Below, in pieces: positions 45,979 to 55,371 of a stretch of 64,000 bases of DNA (position 1 is the stretch's first letter; each line of letters starts with the position of its first letter). Made by a program: the position numbers and the translations under genes. The stretch is from Candidatus Vicinibacter affinis (GTDB lineage Bacteria > Bacteroidota > Bacteroidia > Chitinophagales > Saprospiraceae). The stretch is taken from assembly GCA_016714365.1 (NCBI GenBank), contig JADJNH010000005.1, forward strand, positions 3,014,501 to 3,078,500. The letters are read 5' to 3'. The notes under the pieces are model-generated. The model did not search any database. It saw nothing but the letters and a program-made list of their open reading frames with translations, and was not told where the DNA came from.

Positions 45979-46823
45979 CACACGGGTCTTATTTTTTTCT
46001 TACCTGATTTTAAATTCCTCAGTACTAAATAATCTAAATATTTGGAGGGCAAAAAATATGCCGCAAGTCTAATTAACAAAGGATTTTTATGAACTATATA
46101 TCTATTTTTAGGTCGTGGTGATTGAAGTGCATGTATCACTGGTTTTTTAATAGCTGACAAAGGTAGTGCATTTTCTTCAGTGGCTTTGATGAGTTCATCG
46201 GCTTTTTGAATGTATTTGTAAAAGGGAGTCTTCTCAAATTTTGATGCAACCCCAAGATTTTTCTGCCATATTAAAGTTTTTATTGGGCCTGGTTCCATTA
46301 AAATCACTTTAATTCCTAAAAGTGCACATTCCCTTCTTAAACTATCTGTCATTCCTTCCAAAGCGAATTTTGAAGCCACATAAGCCCCTAAAAATGGAGC
46401 ACCTATCATTCCAGAAACAGAACTTATATTAATTATCCTTGACCCTTCCAAAGAATTAAGCAAAAAAGGTAATGCCCCTTGAATAACTCTAAGCTGCCCA
46501 ATAACATTTACATTTATTTGCAGTTCAAATTCGCTCATTGGAAGATAGGCTAAAGGGCCTGGGACGGCAATTCCACCGTTATTTATTAATGCATACAACT
46601 GATTTCCTTTCAGTTTTGAAGCCAGCTGTTTAAACGCCCATTCAACTGAAGTCGGCTCAGAAATATCCATAATAATTACCTCCATATCAGGCTCCTCCTC
46701 TAAAAGCCTGGATCTGTCTACTTCCTTGCGCACAGTTCCATAAACCTTGTAATAAGGGGACAGCTGATTAGCCAAATATCGCCCAATTCCTGAACTAACA
46801 CCCGTTATTAAAATAGATTGCAT
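45978..46823 (-). CDS. SDR family oxidoreductase
   Basis: The 281-residue protein has the short-chain dehydrogenase cofactor loop GVSSGIGRYLA, the ALINNGGIAVPG motif and the catalytic Ser and Tyr-x-x-x-Lys (NISSVSGMIGAPFLGAYVASK). The C-terminal part (RPKNRYIVHKNPLLIRLAAY) resembles retinol-dehydrogenase-like or acyl-type SDRs that associate with the membrane. Reduction or oxidation of a hydroxyl group with NAD(P) is expected; the substrate is not evident. It is the first gene of a pair with the M1 peptidase, whose start overlaps its stop. Confidence 0.88.
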   Translation of the reverse strand: MQSILITGVSSGIGRYLANQLSPYYKVYGTVRKEVDRSRLLEEEPDMEVIIMDISEPTSVEWAFKQLASKLKGNQLYALINNGGIAVPGPLAYLPMSEFELQINVNVIGQLRVIQGALPFLLNSLEGSRIINISSVSGMIGAPFLGAYVASKFALEGMTDSLRRECALLGIKVILMEPGPIKTLIWQKNLGVASKFEKTPFYKYIQKADELIKATEENALPLSAIKKPVIHALQSPRPKNRYIVHKNPLLIRLAAYFLPSKYLDYLVLRNLKSGKKKIRPV

Positions 46824-46890
46824 ATTGAGAATGACTTAAGAATTCCAAGAAAGCCAAAATAGTAATATCTTTGATAATCATTATTAGAAT

Positions 46891-47244
46891 ATGGGCCGTA
46901 TTGTCGTTATATGTTTCTTTTCTTTGTTTTACTGCCAATGTAAGGTTGAGCCAACTCTGTCGGTTGAATTTTTAAATGGAAAATGGAAAATTGTTCAAGC
47001 CTCCAGAGATCTAAAAAAAACGGAAACACTTAATGGCGCTTATTTTATTTTTGAAAACAAGGTCCTTACTACTAATTACATGGGTTCAGAATTGCAGACC
47101 CCATTTGAGTTAAATAGAAAGTCAATTACCCAGTTACAACCTGAAAAAATTATGTTTGAAGCAATTATTGAAAAAAACAATAATTTAACGCTCCAAACTA
47201 CCATCAAAGGGACTTCATTTTCGTTTACTATGGTAAAGGAATAA
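46891..47244 (+). CDS. Lipocalin-like lipoprotein
   Basis: The 117-residue protein has a short hydrophobic leader with Cys residues (CFFSLFYCQC) that could act as a lipobox. It is followed by LNGKWKIVQASRDLKKTE, a start common in lipocalin-like domains, and about six more beta-strands. It is probably a small outer-membrane or periplasmic lipoprotein. An exact TATCTTTG element (46866-46873) lies 17 bases upstream. The GWxTD gene begins one base after its stop, so both are expressed together. The family assignment is by pattern only. Confidence 0.6.
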   Translation: MGRIVVICFFSLFYCQCKVEPTLSVEFLNGKWKIVQASRDLKKTETLNGAYFIFENKVLTTNYMGSELQTPFELNRKSITQLQPEKIMFEAIIEKNNNLTLQTTIKGTSFSFTMVKE

Positions 47245-47245
47245 T

Positions 47246-48694
47246 ATGAAATTTCATCATTGCCTTTTGTTTATTATATTGAGCATAAACGAGGCATTAG
47301 GGATTAATGCTGATATAAAACATTACAACTTTTACATTGATGGCGCCCATTTTACTGAGATAGTATATTATTTACCCACATCCGGACTAAAGTGCACTTA
47401 TTACCCAGACAGTAGTTTCCAGAACAACATCGGTTTAACGCTTGTATTGAAGAGTGGTCAACGGATCATAAAAGTCGAAAAATTGCACCTGGAAAGTCCA
47501 AGATACCATCAACGCAAACCCCTACTTCATATCATGAGGTGGGCGCTGTCTCCTGGTAGCTATCAATTGGAGAGTACTGTTTTTGATGCCCAAAACCCCT
47601 CACAAGAAATCACCCTGATAACACTTATGGAGGTTCCTGATTTTCAAAAAAAAGTTTCACTATCCAGTCTTCAATTATTTTCAATTTGCCATAACTCTAC
47701 AGACACAAATTTAGTTAATACAAAAAATGGATTCTATTATGAACCTTTACCCTACCAATTCATTGACCGGAATCAAAACATTTTATTTACATATGTAGAG
47801 AGTTATCACACCGATAGAATTAAAAGGGAAAACTATTTTTTGAAATATAGATTACATAGTTTAGATAGTAACTTAAATAAATTGTTGATCGATGAATGGA
47901 TTTTGCGTAAAGAGCATAGAGAGCGAGACATTATATTGAATACAAAAGATATAAGCCAAATTCCCTCAGGCAAATATATCCTTAGCGTTTTTTTAATGGA
48001 TAGGAATAATTTTATTTATGATTCGAGTTCAACTGAATTCGAACGGTTCAATCCATTTTGGGATAAATTAATTCATTTAAGTTATGCCTCTAAAAAAGAC
48101 GAGCAATATTTTAGTCAACTCTCAGATGACAGTGTTTACATTTCACTAAAATCACTCTACCCTATTATTTCGAGTAATGAGCAAGGATTTATTGATTATT
48201 TAATTAACAATAACCGTTTGACGGAAAAACGAAATTATTTATACCGATATTGGAATGAAACCCATCCTGATTCAGCACATTTTGCCTATGTTAGCTATAT
48301 GGAAGAAGTTAAAAAGGTTGATCAAATGTTTCCATCCGGATTTGGGCGAGGCTTTGAATCGGATAGAGCACGTATTTACCTAAGGTACGGAAAACCATTG
48401 GAAGTATTTAAAGAAGATCAAGACAGCGGAGCCTTTCCGTATGAAATTTGGAAATATGACAAAATAAAAAAGACCGGACAGAATAATGTCAAGTTCATTT
48501 TTTATAATTCTGATCTTGGAGGAAGCAATTACAGGTTGCTTCATTGCAATGCCTATGGAGAGCGAAAGAACGAAAGATGGGAGCTTGAATTGTACCGAAA
48601 AGTCAATGATGAATATGAAGGTGAAAACCCTTTTGATGCAACAGGGGTGAAAAGGACATTCAGCAGAAGAGCGAGAGAGTATTTTGAAGAATAA
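47246..48694 (+). CDS. GWxTD domain-containing protein
   Basis: The 482-residue protein has a signal peptide (first ~20 residues) and then beta-rich sequence. The last ~150 residues form a GWxTD domain, whose core here is FGRGFESDRARIYLRYGKP, with GFESD instead of GWxTD, then PYEIWKYDKI and KFIFYNSDLGGSNYRLLHC. GWxTD proteins occur in Bacteroidota and related phyla; their function is unknown, and some are predicted to be surface exposed. It follows the lipocalin-like lipoprotein gene directly. Confidence 0.82.
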   Translation: MKFHHCLLFIILSINEALGINADIKHYNFYIDGAHFTEIVYYLPTSGLKCTYYPDSSFQNNIGLTLVLKSGQRIIKVEKLHLESPRYHQRKPLLHIMRWALSPGSYQLESTVFDAQNPSQEITLITLMEVPDFQKKVSLSSLQLFSICHNSTDTNLVNTKNGFYYEPLPYQFIDRNQNILFTYVESYHTDRIKRENYFLKYRLHSLDSNLNKLLIDEWILRKEHRERDIILNTKDISQIPSGKYILSVFLMDRNNFIYDSSSTEFERFNPFWDKLIHLSYASKKDEQYFSQLSDDSVYISLKSLYPIISSNEQGFIDYLINNNRLTEKRNYLYRYWNETHPDSAHFAYVSYMEEVKKVDQMFPSGFGRGFESDRARIYLRYGKPLEVFKEDQDSGAFPYEIWKYDKIKKTGQNNVKFIFYNSDLGGSNYRLLHCNAYGERKNERWELELYRKVNDEYEGENPFDATGVKRTFSRRAREYFEE

Positions 48695-48745
48695 GATCTT
48701 TAGGGATCGAAATAAAAATAAACTTCAGTAATCCCATTTTACAAT

Positions 48746-49195
48746 TTAATGACTTTTGATTGCTCTGTCCATGTCCCTTTTTTGGTCCTTTTCTTTTATT
48801 GACTCCCTTTTATCGAAGGATTTTTTTCCTGTAGCGAGTACAATTTCAACTTTTGTAATTCCTCGTTCACTGAAATAAATTCTATAGGGAACTATTGCCA
48901 TACCTTTTTCGGAAACACGCCTTTCAAGCTTTCTTAACTCGAGTTTATTCAATAAAAGTTTCCTGCTTCGCTTCGGTTCGTGATTGTTGTGGGCTCCGGC
49001 ATCATATTCTGAAATATGTAGATTTTTAATCCACAATTCACCCGATTCAAAAATACAATAAGCATCACTTAGGTTTGCTCTTCCGTCTCGAATTGATTTA
49101 ACCTCTGTTCCTTTGAGCATAATGCCTGCTTCATAGCTTTGAATAAACTGAAACAGATGAGATGCCTTTCTGTTGACTATTTCCGGCCCTTTCAT
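48746..49195 (-). CDS. smpB: SsrA-binding protein SmpB
   Basis: The 149-residue protein is a full SmpB: IVNRKASHLFQFIQSYEAGI, LKGTEVKSIRDGRANLSDAYC, LHISEYDAGAHNNHEPKRSRKLLL and the C-terminal tail rich in Lys and Arg (SFDKRESIKEKDQKRDMDRAI) are all present. It binds tmRNA and takes the codon-anticodon position during rescue of stalled ribosomes. It ends a run of overlapping genes: its ATG overlaps the TGA of the lipoprotein gene upstream. No tmRNA gene is near. Confidence 0.96.
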   Translation of the reverse strand: MKGPEIVNRKASHLFQFIQSYEAGIMLKGTEVKSIRDGRANLSDAYCIFESGELWIKNLHISEYDAGAHNNHEPKRSRKLLLNKLELRKLERRVSEKGMAIVPYRIYFSERGITKVEIVLATGKKSFDKRESIKEKDQKRDMDRAIKSH

Positions 49196-49683
49196 TTCAA
49201 CATAACTTTATGAAATATAAATTCTTTTACCTTTTCTCCATTTAAATTGCTGATCTGTGCATTTAGCGAACCTTCTTCGGAAATACGATATTTGATTATA
49301 TTTGGATATTCATTTTTTTCATTGAGAAACATTAAATGCCAAACAGGATCAGCACTCCACTTAAATTGAACTGGTTGAAATTTATTTTCTTTTGTCTTTG
49401 CTTCAAAAATCCAATTATTATCCGCCTTGAAAATTCTCATAGTCTCATTAATTTCAGCAATACCCGGAGACATATCATATGATACCCCCAGATACTCAGT
49501 TACACTTAATTGTGTCCACTTTTCAAAAATCTGATTATCCTTTAGTTGCCACACACCTATTAAAACCTTTGGGTCAGGCTCTACTTTGTTGACAACTACA
49601 GCTTTTGAGGAACTGCAGGAAACAGCACTTAAACAATATCCAAGTACTGTAAACAATAAACTATAACTGCTAAAGTTTTTCAT
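49192..49683 (-). CDS. Uncharacterised lipoprotein
   Basis: The 163-residue protein starts with a lipoprotein signal (LLFTVLGYCLSAVSCSSSK, Cys at about residue 23). The mature part (LIGVWQLKDNQIFEKWTQL, RIFKADNNWIFEAKTKE) resembles a small beta-barrel or lipocalin-like domain. Its start overlaps the end of the S9 peptidase gene by 14 bases, and its stop overlaps the smpB start. No function is assigned. Confidence 0.7.
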   Translation of the reverse strand: MKNFSSYSLLFTVLGYCLSAVSCSSSKAVVVNKVEPDPKVLIGVWQLKDNQIFEKWTQLSVTEYLGVSYDMSPGIAEINETMRIFKADNNWIFEAKTKENKFQPVQFKWSADPVWHLMFLNEKNEYPNIIKYRISEEGSLNAQISNLNGEKVKEFIFHKVMLK

Positions 49684-51853
49684 AAATAAATTGTGTCATT
49701 TTAGTAAACAAATGGAAAGCAGCCTGACCGTTCGCAATGGTATGTTTGCTATTTGGATAAAAAAAAGATTCAAATTGCTTGTTATTTTTAACTAAAGAAT
49801 TCACCAATTCGGCGGAATGTTGAAAATGAACATTGTCATCAGCCAACCCATGAATCAGTAAATAAGCACCTTTTAAGCCATTCGTAAAATAAACAGGTGA
49901 ATTATCCAAATATGACTGCTTGTTAATTGAAACTGTCCCCATATATCTTTCGGTATAAACACAATTATACCATTGCCAATTACTAACCGGAGCTCCGGCT
50001 ATGGACACTTTAAAAATATCACTGTGTTTAAAAATGCATAACGTAGACATATACCCTCCATAACTCCAGCCAAAGATACCAATTCTTGAGGCGTCAACAT
50101 AGCTTTTAGTCTTCAAGTACCCCACAGCATCTATTTGATCTTCCAATTCATACTTCCCTAGTTGCTTATAGGATACCTTCTGGAACAAATCACCACGTCC
50201 GGGAGTTCCACGATTGTCCACTAAAAATATTAAATAGCCCTGTTGTGCAAGAAATTGAAACCACCAATAATACCGAAAAGAATTCCACTTATTTAACACT
50301 TCCTGCTTACCTGGTGCTCCATACACATACATTAAAACAGGATATTTTTTGTCCGGGTCAAAATTGGATGGTTTAATCATCATTGAATTCAGCAAGTCCC
50401 CATTCCTGTTTGAAATAAGTTGATGTTCTACCTCAGAAATATTAAATTCTTGCATGGCATTAATCAGGTGCTCATTACCTTCTACATGATAAATATAGTT
50501 TCCATCTAAATCTAAAATGTTATATTGAGGAGGACCGTTAAAATCGGAATTAGTGACTAAAATACAGTTGTTATTTTTTCCAATTATTGCTTCATGAAAT
50601 CCCGATTTAGGGGTAAGGCAATTTAGCTCATTTCCATTCAAATTCAATTTGTAAATCTTCCTTTCAATTCCCAAATTTTCAGATCTCTGAAAAAAAATCA
50701 TATTGGTCAAAAAATTTGTATGCAGGATGTTGGTGATTTCATTATTACCAAAAGTCAATTGACCAACTAATTTTCCATCAAGATCATATTTATACAATTG
50801 GCTGTAACCATCTCTATTATCCCTCATTAAAAAAAACTTCAAATCAGGACTAAAATACAAAGGATTCGCAAGTTGAATATAGGAATCACTGATTCTATTG
50901 AAGAGTAAACTTGTCTTGCCGTCAGACACATTACTTATTAAAAGATCTAATTTGTTTTGCGGTCGATTCAATAATGTGAGACAAACCCTTTGATTATCCG
51001 GCAGCCATTGTATACGAGGTAAATAATAATCACCCAAAACCCAATTGTCAAAATTTAGTGAGGTAGCCTTATTTTTTTTTAAATTAAAATTCCAGGCAGT
51101 TACCAAAGAAATCTTACTGCCCACTTTAGGATACTTTAGGCTTTTTCTATGTGGATACAAGTCTTCCTCAAAATAATCTATATAGACCTCTTCAACTTTG
51201 GACTCATCAAATTTTAAATAAAGAATTTGATCCCCATTGGGAGACCATTCATAAGCCCTTGTGAGTGTAAATTCCTCTTCATACACCCAATCCGAAGACC
51301 CATTAATAATTTTGTTGGTACACCCATCATGAGTTACTCTTACTACTGACCCATTATTCAAGTCCTGATAGTAAATATCATTTTCCAAAACAAAGGCAAT
51401 TTTGTCACCTGAAGCATTAAATGAAGGATATTTAATTTTTCCCTTTGGATGAACTCTAAAAACCAACCTCTTCTTCAAATCATAAACCCAAACCTCTGAA
51501 ATAAATGAATGTCGGTAAATTTGTTCTTTAGCACAAATCAATAAAATTTTTTGTTCGTCATCAGAAAAAAGGTAATCTGATATTCTATCCCTAATTCTGG
51601 CATCCAAAATATTATCTCCATCAAAAATCGTATCTATCAGGGCTCTATTTTCAATGTTGAATCGAATAATTTTATTATTTACCAGGCGAGAAAACGAAAA
51701 GCCATCATTCATATACTTAAATCCAATGATTTCTTCTTCCTTGAATTTTTTCTGCTGATAAATTTCTTCCAATGTTAGATTTCTCTTCTGCGATGAAACC
51801 AACGAGTTCATGAAAAAGCAAAAAAATAATATGTATAAACTCTTATACATCAT
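49670..51853 (-). CDS. Prolyl oligopeptidase/DPP IV family S9 peptidase
   Basis: The 727-residue protein has a signal peptide (MMYKSLYILFFCFFMNSLVSS), a beta-propeller N-domain of the DPP IV type (DWVYEEEFTLTRAYEWSPNG, YLKFDESKVEE with the Glu pair of dipeptidyl peptidases) and an alpha/beta-hydrolase domain. The catalytic Ser is in GIFGWSYGGYMS, the Asp in LIHGLADDNVHF and the His in NSKHTI. DPP IV enzymes remove Xaa-Pro dipeptides. It probably works in the periplasm during peptide use. It overlaps the lipoprotein gene downstream. Confidence 0.92.
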   Translation of the reverse strand: MMYKSLYILFFCFFMNSLVSSQKRNLTLEEIYQQKKFKEEEIIGFKYMNDGFSFSRLVNNKIIRFNIENRALIDTIFDGDNILDARIRDRISDYLFSDDEQKILLICAKEQIYRHSFISEVWVYDLKKRLVFRVHPKGKIKYPSFNASGDKIAFVLENDIYYQDLNNGSVVRVTHDGCTNKIINGSSDWVYEEEFTLTRAYEWSPNGDQILYLKFDESKVEEVYIDYFEEDLYPHRKSLKYPKVGSKISLVTAWNFNLKKNKATSLNFDNWVLGDYYLPRIQWLPDNQRVCLTLLNRPQNKLDLLISNVSDGKTSLLFNRISDSYIQLANPLYFSPDLKFFLMRDNRDGYSQLYKYDLDGKLVGQLTFGNNEITNILHTNFLTNMIFFQRSENLGIERKIYKLNLNGNELNCLTPKSGFHEAIIGKNNNCILVTNSDFNGPPQYNILDLDGNYIYHVEGNEHLINAMQEFNISEVEHQLISNRNGDLLNSMMIKPSNFDPDKKYPVLMYVYGAPGKQEVLNKWNSFRYYWWFQFLAQQGYLIFLVDNRGTPGRGDLFQKVSYKQLGKYELEDQIDAVGYLKTKSYVDASRIGIFGWSYGGYMSTLCIFKHSDIFKVSIAGAPVSNWQWYNCVYTERYMGTVSINKQSYLDNSPVYFTNGLKGAYLLIHGLADDNVHFQHSAELVNSLVKNNKQFESFFYPNSKHTIANGQAAFHLFTKMTQFIYEKL

Positions 51854-51863
51854 AATAAGTAAA

Positions 51864-53255
51864 CTATGAAAAATATTTAATCAGAATTCTTAACAATTTG
51901 CTTTTGAGAAATGTATATGGAGGATAAAATAATTTAAGAGTTGACGGCAAAAATCCTTGTTTCGATACCGCTCTTTGATGTATAAATTCCATGAATCCAA
52001 AGTAGCCATGAGTAAATCCAGTTCCACTTTGGTGATCTCCTCCAAATGGAAGACTTATTTCACAGAAATTAATCAAGCAATTATTTAAAGTGACTCCTCC
52101 TGACCTGAGTCTATTTAATAAATTGTCGATAAATATTTTTCGATGACTAAAGATATACAAGCTTAGAGGTCTATCCATGGCTTGAAGAAAAGGGATCTCT
52201 GTCTCGATGTTTTCATAGGTAATAATTGGAAGTATAGGGCCAAATATTTCCTCTTTCATTGATTCATGACTGAATTTGGAATTCAATAATAAAGCAGGTT
52301 TGATTTTCAGGTTTTTAGTATTGAATTCCAGTTCTTCCGAGAGTAATGCACCTTCAGAAATGCTTTTATCCACCATTTGGAGCATTCTGCTAAAATGATT
52401 CTGGTGTATTATTCCACAATAGTCCGGATGGTCTGTCATATTCGATCCAAACCACTCTGTAAGTTTCTCCTTCCATAACCTGACAAATTCTGTTAGCTTA
52501 CTATGATGTATCAATACAAAGTCCGGGGCTATACAAGTCTGGCCGGCATTTAATATTTTGGCATGTGCTATTCTTTCGACCGCCAACTTCAAGCTAAAAT
52601 CATCATCAATAATTGCAGGACTTTTGCCTCCCAATTCAAGTGTAACAGAGGTCAAATTTTTGGCAGCCGAATTCAAAATTTTTGCTGCCACCTTTTTTGA
52701 ACCTGTAAAAAAAATATGATTAAATGGCATTGAAACCAACTCATTTCCAGTGTCGGCGCCTCCTAAAATACAAATCACTTCATTGGTTTTAAAGCTCAAG
52801 GAAATGATTTTTTGAATAACTAGTGATACAGCGGGTGAATACTCAGAAGGTTTAACAATTATTTTATTCCCTGCTGAATAAGCAGAAATAAGGGGTAACA
52901 ATGCTAATAAAAAAGGATAATTCCAAGGTGAAATAATTAAGACCACTCCTTTGGGTTCTACTCTAATATAATTAGAAGTACCAAACAATAAAATATCTGT
53001 ATTTACTTTTTTGTCCTGAGTCCAATATTTTAAATTCTTAAGGGTATTATTTATTTCTCTAAGACAAATAAGAATTTCCGAGGCATCCACTTCAAATGAA
53101 GATTTCTTGAAATCCTGAGTGAAAGCATCAAGCAGTTCCTGTTGACAAATGATTATGTTTTTTCTTAATCTCTTAAGTCCATCCGTTCTTTCTTTAACGG
53201 ATGGAATTTGAGTCGTCAAAAAGGATTTTCGTAATAATTCAAAGCTTTCGTGCAT
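51864..53255 (-). CDS. Aldehyde dehydrogenase (class 3-like)
   Basis: The protein of about 463 residues has the aldehyde dehydrogenase fold: GVVLIISPWNYPFLLALLPL, IFFTGSKKVA, the general base in TLELGGKSPAI and the catalytic Cys in NAGQTCIAPDF. The C-terminal part (LNNCLINFCEISLPFGG, SGTGFTHGYFGFMEFIHQRA) matches the class 3/fatty-aldehyde type, and a basic hydrophobic tail (PPYTFLKSKLLRILIKYFS) may attach it to the membrane. I choose the ATG at 53255; a start at 53294 would add 13 residues without family similarity. It oxidises aldehydes with NAD(P). Confidence 0.9.
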   Translation of the reverse strand: MHESFELLRKSFLTTQIPSVKERTDGLKRLRKNIIICQQELLDAFTQDFKKSSFEVDASEILICLREINNTLKNLKYWTQDKKVNTDILLFGTSNYIRVEPKGVVLIISPWNYPFLLALLPLISAYSAGNKIIVKPSEYSPAVSLVIQKIISLSFKTNEVICILGGADTGNELVSMPFNHIFFTGSKKVAAKILNSAAKNLTSVTLELGGKSPAIIDDDFSLKLAVERIAHAKILNAGQTCIAPDFVLIHHSKLTEFVRLWKEKLTEWFGSNMTDHPDYCGIIHQNHFSRMLQMVDKSISEGALLSEELEFNTKNLKIKPALLLNSKFSHESMKEEIFGPILPIITYENIETEIPFLQAMDRPLSLYIFSHRKIFIDNLLNRLRSGGVTLNNCLINFCEISLPFGGDHQSGTGFTHGYFGFMEFIHQRAVSKQGFLPSTLKLFYPPYTFLKSKLLRILIKYFS

Positions 53256-53337
53256 AAAACAGATGTTGACAGTGCTTGAAATTGCTACTGACATTCTTTC
53301 ATGAGAAGGTAAATAATAAGTAGTTTAGAGCAATACT

Positions 53338-54516
53338 TTATTTACTGCGATTGATCCAAATATTACTGACAGCATCTGCCACTTTCAGTGCAATTGATTC
53401 ATCCATCACTGGTGGTATCAATTGATCTCTGGTAACATTTTGGATCCCACTTGCTATTGCTTCCGCAGCGGCAAATTTCATAGCTAAATTTATTCTTGGA
53501 GCTCTTGCCCTCATTGCTCCCAGGAAAATCCCAGGAAAAGCCAATACATTATTTACTTGATTTGGAAAATCCGATCTTCCAGTTCCAACCACCAATGCTC
53601 CACCTGCATAAGCTTCTTCCGGTAAAATTTCAGGAACCGGATTGGCTAGGGCAAGTATGAGTGGGTCCTTTGCCATGGTTTGAATATCCTCCCGATACAA
53701 TAGACCGGCCTTGCTCACCCCAATAAAAACATCTGCGCCTTTGATGGCATCATGAACTGTACCTTCAATGCCTCTGGGGTTGGTATAAGACAATAATTCA
53801 ATTTTAAATTCATTTAAGTCTGTTCTTGTTGGGGCTAAAACACCCGTAGAATCACAGACAATTATTTCTTTCGCAATTTTTTGATTTGGGGTATGTGGAT
53901 CTTTTCTGCCCAGGTACCTGCTTATGGCGATACCGGCAGCACCTGCTCCATTGATGACAATGCTTAAATCTTCCATTTTCCTTGAGGTAAGCCTGCAGTA
54001 ATTCATGATGGCAGCAAGTACCACAATGGCTGTCCCATGTTGATCGTCATGAAAAACCGGAATTCCTATATCCTGTAATCGCTTTTCTACTTCAAAACAT
54101 CTTGGAGAGGAAATGTCTTCAAGGTTTATGCCTCCGAATACCGGTGATATATTTTTAACAATGGAAATGATTTCTTCTGTATCCTGTGTTTGAATACATA
54201 TTGGAAAGCCATTAATTCCCGCGAATCTTTTAAACAACATGGCCTTACCTTCCATTACAGGAATAGCTGCGTGAGCACCAATATTCCCCAATCCAAGGAC
54301 TGCTGAACCATCGGATACAATTGCAACCGTATTCCCTTTAATGGTATAGTCATACACCAATGCAGGATCAGCGTGAATAGCCTCACAAGGAGCTGCAACG
54401 CCAGGTGAATACACCAGAGATAAATCATCTTTGGAACAAACGTCAAATCTATTTTCCACAGAAAGTTTCCCTCTTAATTTCTTGTGGAGTTCTAATGCAT
54501 TTTGAAAGATATCCAT
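53338..54516 (-). CDS. NAD(P)-dependent malic enzyme, short form
   Basis: The 392-residue protein has the malic enzyme N-domain (LVYSPGVAAPCEAI, GLGNIGAHAAIPVMEGKAML, ISPVFGGINLEDISSPRCF) and NAD-binding domain (IVINGAGAAGIAISR, DVFIGVSKAGLL, ALANPVPEI). It lacks the C-terminal phosphotransacetylase-like domain of the ~760-residue Bacteroidota and proteobacterial forms. It decarboxylates malate to pyruvate. It stands between the aldehyde dehydrogenase and acylphosphatase genes on the same strand, separated by small gaps. Confidence 0.92.
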   Translation of the reverse strand: MDIFQNALELHKKLRGKLSVENRFDVCSKDDLSLVYSPGVAAPCEAIHADPALVYDYTIKGNTVAIVSDGSAVLGLGNIGAHAAIPVMEGKAMLFKRFAGINGFPICIQTQDTEEIISIVKNISPVFGGINLEDISSPRCFEVEKRLQDIGIPVFHDDQHGTAIVVLAAIMNYCRLTSRKMEDLSIVINGAGAAGIAISRYLGRKDPHTPNQKIAKEIIVCDSTGVLAPTRTDLNEFKIELLSYTNPRGIEGTVHDAIKGADVFIGVSKAGLLYREDIQTMAKDPLILALANPVPEILPEEAYAGGALVVGTGRSDFPNQVNNVLAFPGIFLGAMRARAPRINLAMKFAAAEAIASGIQNVTRDQLIPPVMDESIALKVADAVSNIWINRSK

Positions 54517-54586
54517 AAATGGAATTTGGGTTTAAAGATCAAATATACTGCCACATTAGCATTTCAAATTGAAAGAAGCAAATCTG

Positions 54587-54859
54587 TCATTTTTTAATGA
54601 TGAATTCATGACAATTAAAGCTATCTATCTGGCTTAATTCCAACTTATCCACTCTTGCTTGGGTTGGGCCAATTCTAAGTCCGTCAACTAAATTTTTGAG
54701 TTGGGATTCATCTCCTTCGGCATGCAATTGTACAGTGCCGTCGTCCTTATTTTCCACCCATCCCATTAGATTCAGCTCCTGAGCCAATCTGTAGGCAAAA
54801 AGTCTGTAATTAACTCCCTGCACTTTTCCATATACCCTTATGGACAAGGCTTTGGTCAT
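54587..54859 (-). CDS. acyP: Acylphosphatase
   Basis: The 90-residue protein matches the acylphosphatase family: VYGKVQGVNYRLFAYRLAQ holds the active-site Arg, and GWVENKDDGTVQLHAEG holds the Asn. The usual GVGFR is GVNYR here. It hydrolyses acyl phosphates. The ATG at 54859 overlaps the TGA of the peroxiredoxin gene, so I prefer it to an ATG four codons upstream. Confidence 0.92.
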   Translation of the reverse strand: MTKALSIRVYGKVQGVNYRLFAYRLAQELNLMGWVENKDDGTVQLHAEGDESQLKNLVDGLRIGPTQARVDKLELSQIDSFNCHEFIIKK

Positions 54860-55371
54860 TGCAGAATACAATTTAAAATTTGGTCCGCATGTTCTCCAGA
54901 CTTTACCGGATAAATGTAATCATGCAGTTCATGCTTGCTGTTTAATACTAAAGTTACCCGGTGAATACCGTCGTAAATTTTACCCATAAATTTTTTTTGC
55001 CCCCAGATCCCAAGAAAAGATGCTAATTTATGATTTTCATCCACGACCAGATCATAAGGTAAATTATACTTGGCAATAAATTTTTGATGACTTTTTTCGT
55101 CATCCGGACTTACTCCTAAAATTAGCACGCCGTGCTCCTTCAAGGTGCTGTAGTTGTCTTTTAGATTGCAAGCCTCCTTTGTGCAAGTGGGGGTGTTGTC
55201 CTGTGGATAAAAAAACAGGACCAACCATTGGCTATTGATTTGATTAAGATGAACCCAAGACCCGTCTTGTTTTTTCAATTTAAAATCAGGAAGTTTGGAT
55301 CCCCTTTCAATAGAGAAGGTTGGTTTAAATAAATCCATTGGTTTAAAAAAATTAACGAATGAACGAAGCAT
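54856..55371 (-). CDS. bcp: Bcp-type thioredoxin-dependent peroxiredoxin
   Basis: The protein of about 171 residues has the peroxiredoxin core: KLPDFKLKKQDGSWVHLNQ, WLVLFFYPQDNTPTCTKEAC with the peroxidatic Cys and a second Cys five residues later, the atypical Bcp arrangement. LGVSPDDEKSHQKFIAKYNL and HRVTLVLNSK follow. The usual T-P-G-C is T-P-T-C here. It reduces hydroperoxides with thioredoxin. Possible starts are ATGs at 55398, 55371 and 55338; the last two fit the family better. It overlaps the end of the M23 gene, or nearly so, and the start of acyP. Confidence 0.88.
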   Translation of the reverse strand: MLRSFVNFFKPMDLFKPTFSIERGSKLPDFKLKKQDGSWVHLNQINSQWLVLFFYPQDNTPTCTKEACNLKDNYSTLKEHGVLILGVSPDDEKSHQKFIAKYNLPYDLVVDENHKLASFLGIWGQKKFMGKIYDGIHRVTLVLNSKHELHDYIYPVKSGEHADQILNCILQ

